NCBI RefSeq assembly: GCF_002272825.1
Contig: NZ_MLAM01000006.1
Location: forward strand, 1-64,000
DNA: 64,000 bases
Direction: 5' to 3'
From: Helicobacter sp. 11S02596-1
GTDB taxonomy: Bacteria; Campylobacterota; Campylobacteria; Campylobacterales; Helicobacteraceae
Part shown: one piece after another, positions 27,098-35,534 of the stretch
How positions within the stretch are numbered: position 1 is the first letter of the stretch
Layout of the letters: each line of letters begins with the position of its first letter
Translations under genes and position numbers: made by a program
Notes under the pieces: generated by a model
Database searches by the model: none
What the model saw: the letters and a program-made list of their open reading frames with translations, nothing else
Told to the model about the DNA's origin: nothing

Positions 27098-27131
27098 TTG
27101 TCATCATTTTGTCATCAAATTGCCCTATAGT
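27098..27131 (+). promoter_or_regulatory. Pho-box-like operator and promoter of pstS
   Basis: TTGTCAT repeats exactly at 27098-27104 and 27109-27115 (11-nt period), with a -10 TATAGT at 27126-27131. It lies in the divergent gap between the regulator gene and pstS, so it may control both directions. Confidence 0.7.
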
Positions 27132-27177
27132 CATAACGTTTCAAAAACATCACACTATCAAAACAAAGGAATTAGTT

Positions 27178-28176
27178 ATGAAAAAATTCACTATCCTAGC
27201 ATTGCTTTTGTCATTCCTCACTACCAGTGGGGCTAGCGAGGTTATCAATGGAGCGGGGGCGTCTTTTCCCGCACACGCCTATATGGTATGGGTCAAGTCC
27301 TATCAAAAAGCCACACAAAACAAAATCAATTACCAATCCATCGGTTCAGGTGGGGGTATCAAGCAAATCAAAGCTGGTACGATTGATTTTGGGGCAAGCG
27401 ATGAGCCGTTAGATTCGCTTGAGCTTGCCAAACACAAGCTCGTGCAATTCCCCACGCTAAGCGGGGCTATTGTGCTAGTCCATCATCTTGATGGTATCGG
27501 GGATAATGAACTAAAACTCAGCAACGAAGCGATTGCAGGCATTTTTTTGGGGGATATTAAAAGATGGGATGATCCCAAAATAACCAAAGACAACCCAAAT
27601 CTCAAGCTCCCCCACGCACCTATTGAGGTTGTCCGCCGTAGCGATGGGAGCGGGACGACTTACAATTTCACGCTGTTTTTGTCAAAAGTCTCAAAAGTAT
27701 GGGCAGATACCATCGGCTATGGCAAGGCAATCTCGTGGCAAACAGGTTTGGGCGCAAAGGGCAATGAGGGCGTAACGCATTTAGTCAAGCAAACCAAAAA
27801 CGCCATCGGCTATGTCGAACTCTCCTACAAAGAGCAAGGGGGTCTCCAAGCGATTTTGATTCAAAATCCTGAAAACAACTGGGTCAAAGCCGAACCTAGC
27901 AGTATCCAAAATGCGGCAATGTTTGCAGATTGGGATAAAAGCAAGGATTTTAATACCCAGCTTATCAATCAAAAAGGAAAAGACACCTACCCGCTTGTCA
28001 GCCCGACATTTATTCTCGTGCCAAAAACAGGCAAGAATACGCCTGCTGTGATAGATTTTTTTGATTATGCGTTCAAAAACGGCGACAAAGAAGCGTTGCA
28101 GATGGGACTAACGCCATTGCCAGAGGCTACAAAAAAGATGGTGCGGGATTATTGGAAAGAGCATAATCTCCGATAA
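27178..28176 (+). CDS. pstS: Periplasmic phosphate-binding protein PstS
   Basis: A 332-residue protein from ATG 27178. Signal peptide ending near TTSGAS, then INGAGASFPAHAYMVWVKSYQ, GSGGGIKQIKAGTIDFGASDEPL and RRSDGSGTTYNFTLFLSKVS, all diagnostic phosphate-ligand segments of PstS. It delivers phosphate to PstCA. Unusually, it is separated from pstCAB by the regulator pair. A dense block of hairpin repeats follows directly. Confidence 0.95.
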   Translation: MKKFTILALLLSFLTTSGASEVINGAGASFPAHAYMVWVKSYQKATQNKINYQSIGSGGGIKQIKAGTIDFGASDEPLDSLELAKHKLVQFPTLSGAIVLVHHLDGIGDNELKLSNEAIAGIFLGDIKRWDDPKITKDNPNLKLPHAPIEVVRRSDGSGTTYNFTLFLSKVSKVWADTIGYGKAISWQTGLGAKGNEGVTHLVKQTKNAIGYVELSYKEQGGLQAILIQNPENNWVKAEPSSIQNAAMFADWDKSKDFNTQLINQKGKDTYPLVSPTFILVPKTGKNTPAVIDFFDYAFKNGDKEALQMGLTPLPEATKKMVRDYWKEHNLR

Positions 28177-28590
28177 ATACTTATATTTTACTCGATTCGC
28201 GTTGTGAATCTGAAGACCACTCAAACGGGCAAAGCCCGTTTTCGCTCCTAAAGTAACCATCTCATATTTAAGCTTGCCTTGAATATTGGAGATAGATTTT
28301 AGAGGTATCCATTCGCTGGGGCGAACCTGAAGACCCGTTCATATGTTTTACTCGGTTGGCTTAGCCAACCTGAAGACCACTTCGGGCAGTGAAACTGCTT
28401 TTGTCGTATGCTATGCTCCTTAAGGTCGCATAAACGCATCGCCGTGCGAAGCTACCAAAGACAAGCAGTTGTCTTTGGCTTAACGCTCCTCCTGCTCCTA
28501 AAGTAACCATCTCACACCCAAGCCTTTGGCTTGTGCGTTCGAGATAGGTTTTATAGGTTTCCACTTATTGTGTTTCACTCGATTCACGCC
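28177..28590 (+). repeat. Hairpin-repeat family, tandem array after pstS
   Basis: Three TGAAGACC units: stems 28194-28210, one around 28312-28327, and GGTTGGCTTAGCCAACC (28354-28370). They are joined by CCTAAAGTAACCATCTCA linkers and the TCTCA...GAGATAG hairpin. The GCAG-loop module at 28455-28478 has a perfect 10-bp CCAAAGACAA/TTGTCTTTGG stem between GCGAAGCTA and AACGCTCCTCCT. The array ends at a GATTCACG/CGTGAATC stem near 28580. Confidence 0.88.
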
Positions 28591-28930
28591 GTGAATCGAG
28601 TTCGAAAGAATGAGGCTTCGCCTTTTAAGGGACAAGCGGCTAGCCGTATCCTATGCCCTTACGGGCATAAACGTATCGGCGTGCGAGGCTACCAGAGCCA
28701 AGCAGTTGGCTTTTTTAAAGGTTTGGGCGTCCGGTATGCTCCTTAAAAGTCGCATATTACCATCGCCGTGCGAGCCTAAAAAAGATAAGCAGTTATCTTT
28801 TTTAACGGCTCTCCTCCTTACGAAGTCCGCCCATTTGGGTGGGCGGGTCTAATATCCTATCGGGCGGGCGGGTGAAATCCCCCTGACCCGCTCCCTTAGT
28901 GGGCGAGATGAAAAAGCGTAGCGGGCTGGG
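28591..28930 (+). repeat. Hairpin-repeat family, two GCAG-loop modules and a G-rich module
   Basis: First module: TATGCCC/GGGCATA hairpin (~28657-28676) and an AGCCAA/TTGGCT stem with GCAG loop (28696-28711). Second: AAAAAAGATAA/TTATCTTTTTT with GCAG loop (28778-28803), closed by GAGCC (28772-28776) with GGCTC (28807-28811). Then GGGTGGGCGGG (28837-28847) and GGGCGGGCGGG (28862-28872), and CCCGCTCCC...ATGAAAAAGCGTAG shared with 15230-15345. Confidence 0.85.
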
Positions 28931-28959
28931 TTTACGAGCGGATAAGGTTTCCATTATCC

Positions 28960-29085
28960 TTGCTCGATTCACTGATGCGAATTTGAAAACCGCTTCAGCG
29001 GGCAAAGCCTGCCTTCGTTCCTAAAGTTGATTGTCTGCTATGCACCTATCGGAGCATAGCAGTTGGCTAGCCCCCTAGTCCCCTT
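28960..29085 (+). repeat. Hairpin-repeat family, degenerate terminal unit
   Basis: CTCGATTC...GAATTTGAAAACCGCT, then CAGCGGGCAAAGCCTGCC, TTCCTAAAGT, and TGCTATGCACC/GGAGCATAGCA followed by a truncated GTTGGCT arm. It appears to be a decayed unit with internal deletions. The rest up to 29154 has no feature I recognise. Confidence 0.65.
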
Positions 29086-29154
29086 TCTAGCGAGTATGAG
29101 AAAAAATTATTAGCGATATTGCTATGGAAAAACCAAAAAGGTTTTCATTTTGTT

Positions 29155-32100
29155 TTACACAGCTTTGGTTTGTTTTTTTCTCAAGTATTCTAAAATCGTG
29201 TTTAAAATATCGTCATCATCTTTGCTTGGGGATTGTAGGGATTGTTTTGCACCCAATTCATCGACAATGGAAATATTTTGGGCGTAATTTGAGATAGTTT
29301 TGATACCACTTTGGTTCGCAAGGATTTTGATGATAATGATTTGGAGAAATTGCAAACTCAAATTATCAAGCTTGCCAAACCTATCTTCAATCTCGGCTTG
29401 GATTTCATAAACGCTAGAGACATCTTTGCATAATGACAGGCGTCGGTAGAGCTCCAGGCGCAAGCGATCGCTTGGGATCAAATCAGGATTGAGATACCCA
29501 CTCACGCCAAGCTTGAGTTCGACACAGCTATTTATCTCGCTTTCTTTGCCACTAAGCTCCCTGATGGCGTTTTCTAACATCTTCAGATACAACCCATAGC
29601 CGATATTTTTGATATGACCGCTTTGGTCTTGCCCCAAGAGATTTCCCCCGCCTCGTATCTCAAGATCGTGATAAGCAATCGTAGCCCCACTCCCTAAATA
29701 CGAGTTTTTTTCCAACGCCAAAAGGCGCTTGCTCGCTTGATCGGTGATGGATTTTTTGTCATTGATGAGAAAATAGCAAAAGCCCTCTTTGCTCCCACGC
29801 CCCACACGCCCTCGCAATTGGTGTAAATCTGCTAAGCCAAACTTATCTGCCCCATCGACGATGATCGTGTTGGCATTGGGGAGATGGATACCCGATTCGA
29901 TGATGGAGGTGCATAGAAGCATTTGGAATTTCCCGCAAGAAAAATCCATAACAATTTCCTCGCTTGCTTTTGAATCGATTTGGGAGTGTAAAATAGCTAT
30001 TTTGAGATTTGGCACGAGTTCTTCTATGGCGTCTTTAGCTTTGGTGATCGTAGCGATGTTGTTGTGGATATAAAATATCTGCCCGCCCCGTCGAAGCTCC
30101 CGATGGATAATCTCTTTAAGCAACGCCGGGGTTTTTTCTTTGAGGAAGGTCTTGCCACCTAGTCGCTCAATTGGTGGGGTCAAAAGCGTGCTCATCCCTT
30201 TGATATCAGAGAGTGCCATATTGAGCGTGCGTGGGATAGGGGTAGCAGACATACTCAAAAAGTGCATATCCTTACTAAGCTCTTTGATAGCTTCTTTTTG
30301 CTTGACGCCAAATTTATGCTCCTCATCGACAACCATCAAGGCGAGGTTGTTAAAATGCACGCCCAAAAGCGAATGCGTGCCGACTACGACATCAATACTG
30401 CCCTCTGCTAAGCCTTTGAGGATTTGGGCTTTTTGGGTGGGCTTGATGAAGCGATCAAGCTTGGCAACATTGATCCCAAAGGGTTCAAACCTGCTTTTAA
30501 GCGTATGGAAATGCTGGTTACACAGCAGTGTCGTAGGCACGATGAGGGCGGATTGGAAGCCATTTTTATAAACAGCAAACATCGCATTGAGTGCCACTTC
30601 GGTTTTGCCAAAACCCACATCCCCGCTCAAAAGCCTATCCATTGCCTTGCCACTGGAAATATCGGCAAAAATATCATCGATGGCTTTTTGTTGATCAGGC
30701 GTGAGAGAAAAGCCACAGGAGTTTTTGAATACCTCGATTTCAGGGATTTGTGTGTTGATTTTTTTGCCCTCAATCAGATTGCGTTTGGCAGCAAGGCTGA
30801 TGATCCCATCAGCGATTTCAAATAGCTTGACCCGGACTTTTTCTTTTAGCTTGGCAAAACTTCCCTTGCCTAAGCGATCGATAACCGGGATATTTCCAGA
30901 AGCAGCGATGTAGCGTTCGATAAGATGGAGATTTTCCACAGGCAATAACAGCTTGTCTTCGCCTTGGTAATCGATACGGATAAAATCACGCACATTCCCA
31001 AGCACATTGGCTTGGATAATACCCCTAAAAACGCCTACGCCATAGTCATTATGCACGATGTATTCCCCGATATTTAGCTCATCAATACCGAGGCGTGATT
31101 TCTTGAGTTTGTGGGGTTTGGGGTAGGTATTGAGCGAGATGATAAGCTCTTTTGGTGTGGCGATATTGATGACACATTCAGAAATAACGCAAATAAAGGC
31201 ATTTGTATCAAGCTGGAGAGATTTGAGGAGTGTGGGATTTTTGGTGAGGATGGTGATTTTTTTGTTGGCATTAAGCGCAATGATAGAAGCGAGATTTTTT
31301 ATATCCACGCTGATGTCGATACTCCCATCATCTGGCGGATTGAGGGTTTTTAGGGCTTGAAAATCTTGGAATTTCAAAGCAGAGGTGTCTGCATAAGCAT
31401 CGATTTCTTTGGCTTCATCAAGGGCATTGGGCGTGATAGTGGCATCATAGGTTTTGATGAAATCTATGCTTTCATCTTGGAGATACCAAAACCCCAGTGA
31501 AGCGATATCCTTGCTGAATGAATCAAATTCGCTTTGGGCAATCTGCTCGCACAAAAAAGCGTGCTTTTGGGGATCGAGGCTAAATGTCGCTGGGGGAATA
31601 GAAAGGCTATCTTGCTCATCTTTTGCACTGATTTGTGTGGCGGGGTCAAAAACGCGGATACTTTCACATTCTGTGTCAAAAAAACTGATCCGATAGGGCT
31701 TAGAAAATGGGATAAAAATATCCATAATATCGCCCCTAAAACTCACCTCACCTTCCATCTCGACAATATCAACTTGTTCGTATCCATAATAAAATAGCGT
31801 TTCTTTGAGGGTAGCTAGATTGATGGGAGTGTTTTTTTTGAGTTCAAAGGTTTTGAGAAGCTCGGGGCTTGGAAGCTTGTAGAGCAATGTCGCAATCGGG
31901 GCGATCAGGAGTGGCTTGGGCGCTGCATAAAAATCACGCAATTTTGAGACAAGCTCCATCCATTCGCTCGAAAATGACCGCATATCATCGCCCATTTTTG
32001 CCCGAAGCTCTGGTAAGGCAATCGGCGTGTAAGGGTTTTGCGTGCTTGTATCAAGATGGCTAGTGCTGCAAAAAAATTTGGCAACTTCATAGGCTTCAAG

Positions 32101-32181
32101 GGCCTCTTTGAGATCTTTGGTGATCAAAAGGGTGGTTTTGAAGCCTTTTGAAAATGCCTGATAAAGGCTAGATTGTATCAT
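29155..32181 (-). CDS. mfd: Transcription-repair coupling factor
   Basis: About 1008 residues from ATG 32181, preferred because H. pylori Mfd has about that length; the frame is open further upstream. The N-terminal UvrB-like homology region is followed by the RNA polymerase-interacting domain (EYIVHNDYGVGVFRGI), helicase motifs GDVGFGKTEVA and VVDEEHKFG, then SATPIPRTLNMAL, and QLRGRVGRG. It removes stalled RNA polymerase and recruits UvrA. It overlaps the ccmA end by 14 nt, and heads out of the shape-gene cluster as in H. pylori. Confidence 0.95.
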   Translation of the reverse strand: MIQSSLYQAFSKGFKTTLLITKDLKEALEAYEVAKFFCSTSHLDTSTQNPYTPIALPELRAKMGDDMRSFSSEWMELVSKLRDFYAAPKPLLIAPIATLLYKLPSPELLKTFELKKNTPINLATLKETLFYYGYEQVDIVEMEGEVSFRGDIMDIFIPFSKPYRISFFDTECESIRVFDPATQISAKDEQDSLSIPPATFSLDPQKHAFLCEQIAQSEFDSFSKDIASLGFWYLQDESIDFIKTYDATITPNALDEAKEIDAYADTSALKFQDFQALKTLNPPDDGSIDISVDIKNLASIIALNANKKITILTKNPTLLKSLQLDTNAFICVISECVINIATPKELIISLNTYPKPHKLKKSRLGIDELNIGEYIVHNDYGVGVFRGIIQANVLGNVRDFIRIDYQGEDKLLLPVENLHLIERYIAASGNIPVIDRLGKGSFAKLKEKVRVKLFEIADGIISLAAKRNLIEGKKINTQIPEIEVFKNSCGFSLTPDQQKAIDDIFADISSGKAMDRLLSGDVGFGKTEVALNAMFAVYKNGFQSALIVPTTLLCNQHFHTLKSRFEPFGINVAKLDRFIKPTQKAQILKGLAEGSIDVVVGTHSLLGVHFNNLALMVVDEEHKFGVKQKEAIKELSKDMHFLSMSATPIPRTLNMALSDIKGMSTLLTPPIERLGGKTFLKEKTPALLKEIIHRELRRGGQIFYIHNNIATITKAKDAIEELVPNLKIAILHSQIDSKASEEIVMDFSCGKFQMLLCTSIIESGIHLPNANTIIVDGADKFGLADLHQLRGRVGRGSKEGFCYFLINDKKSITDQASKRLLALEKNSYLGSGATIAYHDLEIRGGGNLLGQDQSGHIKNIGYGLYLKMLENAIRELSGKESEINSCVELKLGVSGYLNPDLIPSDRLRLELYRRLSLCKDVSSVYEIQAEIEDRFGKLDNLSLQFLQIIIIKILANQSGIKTISNYAQNISIVDELGAKQSLQSPSKDDDDILNTILEYLRKKQTKAV

Positions 32182-32584
32182 TGTTTGGTTTGTTGAGTGT
32201 TTTTTGAATTTTTTCCATTGGGCTTTGTTTGGTTTTGCTTTCTCCCATAAAGATACCTTTTCGCTCGATGACAAGCTCGGAACTGATGATTTTGCCATCA
32301 ATGCGCCCTAGCGGGAGGATTTCGATAACTTCAGATTCGGTAATGCCACTAAATTTGCCACTCACGATGAGTTTTTGGGCATAGATTTCCCCGCTCACAA
32401 GACCGGTTTTGCCAATCATCACGGTGTTTTTTGAATGGATATTACCCTCAAATTCCCCATCAATATGCAAATGGCAATCAATATGGATCTCGCCTTTTAG
32501 TTTTGTGCCTTGAGCGATAATGGTTGCGGGTCCCATTTTTCCTGCCCCATTAGGTTGTTTATTGTCGTTAGTAAAGATTGCCAT
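32168..32584 (-). CDS. ccmA: Bactofilin CcmA
   Basis: A 138-residue bactofilin: a right-handed beta-helix core with repeating hydrophobic/Gly pattern (GTKLKGEIHIDCHLHIDGEFEGNI...VMIGKTGLVSGEIYAQKLIVSG). It polymerises at the membrane and positions the peptidoglycan hydrolases that give Helicobacter its helical shape. It overlaps the end of csd1 by 88 nt in another frame, as also reported for H. pylori. Confidence 0.93.
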   Translation of the reverse strand: MAIFTNDNKQPNGAGKMGPATIIAQGTKLKGEIHIDCHLHIDGEFEGNIHSKNTVMIGKTGLVSGEIYAQKLIVSGKFSGITESEVIEILPLGRIDGKIISSELVIERKGIFMGESKTKQSPMEKIQKTLNKPNNDTI

Positions 32585-33444
32585 GCGATTTTCCTTTCTT
32601 TTTCAAATATAGAATCAAAGTTTTTCATATCCCATTTTACAAAATTTATCGGGTCAATGGGTTGATTTAAAAAGCGAACTTCATAATGCAAATGCGGTCC
32701 GGTGCTCACCCCAGAATTGCCACTATAGCCGATTACCTGACCTTTTTTTACAAATTCGCCGTTTTTGACAACGATATTGTTGAGGTGAGCATAATAGGTT
32801 TTAAACCCAAACGAATGGGCGATTTTTATAAGCTTGCCATAGCCACCATTCCAGCCATTTGCAGCAAAATCCACCACACCATCAGCTGTGGAATACACCG
32901 GGGTGTTGATCTGGGTGCTAAAATCAAGCCCGGTATGCTTGTGTAAGATATGCAAAATCGGATGCATCCGATTGCCAAATTCTGCAGATATGCGGTGATA
33001 ATAATCTAGCGGGCGACCATTAGGGATAAATTTCATTACAAAAGCCTTTTGCGCCCCCGTGATACTCGCGACATCAATGCGGGTAAGGAGATTGTCATTT
33101 TTTTCTAGTTCGTTGTCTTTTTTGCTAACACCAATCACGCCCTCAAGGTCGTTTATCCTATCCCCAGCAAGCGCGATTTCTTCTAAACGCTGGTTGATTT
33201 GCTCGTTGAGATAAGAATTTCTTTTAATCATTTGCTGGTATTGCTGACCGATTAGAACGCTTTTGTCGTTAATATCTTTGATTTCTGAATTAAATGCGCT
33301 GATAGAAATCCCCAAAAACAGCACGATTCCCAAAATAAATAGCAAAAAATACAGGCTAAGCTGGCGAAAAATCATACTGACATTGATATAGCGACTACCA
33401 TTTTGATCGGTAACCATCACCACCAATCGTCTATCAAGAATCAT
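32497..33444 (-). CDS. csd1: M23 peptidoglycan endopeptidase Csd1
   Basis: A 315-residue protein with an N-terminal membrane anchor (~28-50), a coiled coil, and a LytM domain with complete zinc ligands: HTGLDF (His-x3-Asp) and HLHYEVRF (His-x-His). It cleaves peptidoglycan cross-links to relax the wall and create helical twist, acting with CcmA and Csd2. The start overlaps the csd2 stop (ATGA). Confidence 0.92.
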   Translation of the reverse strand: MILDRRLVVMVTDQNGSRYINVSMIFRQLSLYFLLFILGIVLFLGISISAFNSEIKDINDKSVLIGQQYQQMIKRNSYLNEQINQRLEEIALAGDRINDLEGVIGVSKKDNELEKNDNLLTRIDVASITGAQKAFVMKFIPNGRPLDYYHRISAEFGNRMHPILHILHKHTGLDFSTQINTPVYSTADGVVDFAANGWNGGYGKLIKIAHSFGFKTYYAHLNNIVVKNGEFVKKGQVIGYSGNSGVSTGPHLHYEVRFLNQPIDPINFVKWDMKNFDSIFEKERKIAWQSLLTTINNLMGQEKWDPQPLSLKAQN

Positions 33445-34385
33445 TTTTTATCATCCACATACGGCAATTCGTTCATCTGGTAGCTAAGTTTGTAGTTTTG
33501 AAGCTGGATAATATCCCCGATAGCCCAAAACAAGCTTTTCCAGTCGATGGAAGTATCGTTGTTAAAAACTTCCTCAAAATTATTAGCATTCCAAGCGGTG
33601 TAAATGGCTGGGTCTAAAAGCTTGCCTAAAAACCGAACCTCATAATACAAAGTATCCCCGCCCGAATTGCCACTATGCCCGCTGTATCCGATGATCTGCC
33701 CTTTTTGGACAAAATCGCCTTTTTGCACCACAGGCTTTTGCAAATGCGCATAAATCGAGCTAAACCCAAAAGAATGCGTAACCTTAACGAGATTCCCATA
33801 ACCGGTGTTGGTGTTGTTGCGAATCAGGTCAATAACGCCATCTGCAGTCGCATAAACCGGCGTGCCTGCAGGCGTGTGGAAATCATAGCCCGAGCCAACA
33901 CCTTTGATGAGTTTGATCGGATGGGGTCTTTGAGAGCTGGAGTTTTTAGAAGCATAGGAGGCTAGCGGTTCTCCGTTGGGAATGAGGCTTAAAATGAGAT
34001 TTTTTTGCGATTCTGAAAGATCACTAAGATCGATTTTTTCAAATGCGACGCTGTCTTTGTCGGTATTTTTCTTCAGATCGACAATATTTTCAAGATCCCC
34101 GATTTTTTGACTCACGATAGTAAGTTCTTCACTTTTTTGCTTGATTTGGTCTTTGAGGAGATCGTTTTTTTGATAGATGTATTTGTATTCTGAGAGGGCG
34201 ATGTCTTTATTCAGGGCGATTTCATCGATTTTTTGCATCAAAAATTTCATCAACAAAATGCTTGCCAGGATAATAACGCCCAAGATGGCACAGCATAAAA
34301 TGATAATTTTTTTTGTATTTTTTGGAAGTCGAAATTGCTTAGAACCCGATTCATCTACGATAGTAATGACAAGTTTGTCCTGCAC
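33441..34385 (-). CDS. csd2: Csd2, LytM-domain protein lacking zinc ligands
   Basis: A 314-residue paralogue of Csd1 with the same anchor, coiled coil and LytM layout. The metal motifs are altered: GSGYDF replaces the His-x3-Asp site, and GDTLYYEVRF replaces His-x-His. It is therefore expected to be a catalytically silent partner that heterodimerises with Csd1, as described for the H. pylori pair. It overlaps folC by 31 nt at its start and csd1 by 4 nt at its end. Confidence 0.9.
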   Translation of the reverse strand: MQDKLVITIVDESGSKQFRLPKNTKKIIILCCAILGVIILASILLMKFLMQKIDEIALNKDIALSEYKYIYQKNDLLKDQIKQKSEELTIVSQKIGDLENIVDLKKNTDKDSVAFEKIDLSDLSESQKNLILSLIPNGEPLASYASKNSSSQRPHPIKLIKGVGSGYDFHTPAGTPVYATADGVIDLIRNNTNTGYGNLVKVTHSFGFSSIYAHLQKPVVQKGDFVQKGQIIGYSGHSGNSGGDTLYYEVRFLGKLLDPAIYTAWNANNFEEVFNNDTSIDWKSLFWAIGDIIQLQNYKLSYQMNELPYVDDKK

Positions 34386-35527
34386 GCTTTCTCCTCTAAA
34401 AATTGTTTGACGACGCTGAAAGACCCAAAGACAAGATATTCTTCTGTCTCTGAAATGCCATCTGAAGAAAATCTTTCAAAGCTTATCCCTAAAGATTTGA
34501 TGATGTCTTTTAGTTTTTCTGCCTCCATCATCCTTTCGTTTTGGACGTCTATGATTAGGATTTTTTTGATGATGGGCAAAAGTATCTTGAGGATAGATTT
34601 TGCGTCTTTTTGCTTGTAGGTATTATACACCAGGATTACTTTTTTATCGCTAAAAACTTTTTGGAGTTCTGTTGCAGCTTGGGCATTATGCCCGACATCA
34701 ATCGTAATATGGGGCGAGATTTTTTGACACCTGCCGATAAGATTTAGCTTGGGAAATGAAATAGGATTGATAGGATATCCAAGGTAGTCAAGCACAGCAC
34801 AAGCGGATTGAAAATTTTGTGCCAGAAATTGCGGGAGTGCGTGTTTGCTGGCATAGGTGAGCGTTTTTTCAGAGAATGCGTCAGGGATTTTATATAACGT
34901 TGCGCCCAATTTTTTGGCGGTTTTTGTTGCGATGGCTTCGATGGTTTTTTTTGTAGGAGCAGGTTGCGGGGACAAAAATGCCGTAGATACCATACAAGCA
35001 AGCTTGGTTGTAGCGATTTCTTCGATGGTTTGCCCCAAGATTTCTTGATGATCTAGCCCAATGGGCGTAAAGACTGAAATCTCACGATCCAGACAACTCG
35101 TCGAATCATATTCCCCCCCAAGCCCGGCTTCAAGCACCAAAAAATCACAATCTTGTGAGAGGACGCTCGCCAAAAATGTGGCATATTCAAAATAACTACA
35201 CGGCGCGATAAAATCAAATTGTTGCAAAAAAATATGGGCGGTTTCAAGCTCCTCATCGCTGATAATTTGCCCATTTTTGTAAAAACGCTCGTTAAAATCA
35301 AACAAATGCGGGGAGGTGAAATGTAGCACGCTTTTGCCTGCCTCCAAAAGCCCCAATGTGATAAATCTCCCCGTGCTTCCCTTGCCATTTGTCCCTACGA
35401 TATGGATTTTTCTGGCATTGTCTTGGAGAAATGGACGGAGACGCTTAGTGATGGATTTTGCTCGATTGGGGTCAAATGGGGCGTATTCAGCCCCTTTGGA
35501 GTTTAGAAATTCTTTGAGGTTTTTCAT
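34355..35527 (-). CDS. folC: Folylpolyglutamate/dihydrofolate synthase-type ligase
   Basis: A 390-residue Mur-ligase-like enzyme. The ATP-binding loop is IVGTNGKGSTGRF, followed by HFTSPHLFDFNERFYKNG, the GLGGEYDSTS motif and GLDHQEILGQTIEEIA. Adds glutamate to folates. ATG 35527 lies 7 nt after the stop of the diguanylate cyclase gene; an in-frame ATG upstream would overlap that gene. Confidence 0.92.
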   Translation of the reverse strand: MKNLKEFLNSKGAEYAPFDPNRAKSITKRLRPFLQDNARKIHIVGTNGKGSTGRFITLGLLEAGKSVLHFTSPHLFDFNERFYKNGQIISDEELETAHIFLQQFDFIAPCSYFEYATFLASVLSQDCDFLVLEAGLGGEYDSTSCLDREISVFTPIGLDHQEILGQTIEEIATTKLACMVSTAFLSPQPAPTKKTIEAIATKTAKKLGATLYKIPDAFSEKTLTYASKHALPQFLAQNFQSACAVLDYLGYPINPISFPKLNLIGRCQKISPHITIDVGHNAQAATELQKVFSDKKVILVYNTYKQKDAKSILKILLPIIKKILIIDVQNERMMEAEKLKDIIKSLGISFERFSSDGISETEEYLVFGSFSVVKQFLEEKACRTNLSLLS

Positions 35528-35534
35528 CCCTGTG

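Noticed and set aside
28361-28564. Minus-strand frame resembling the frame at 15454
   Set aside because: The similarity (ETYLERTSQRLGCEMVTL) comes from the shared repeat DNA, not from a conserved protein; each copy ends in different non-repeat sequence.
28177-29154. CRISPR array
   Set aside because: Repeats are unequal in length and spacing, contain variable palindromes and lack regular spacers; no cas gene is present.
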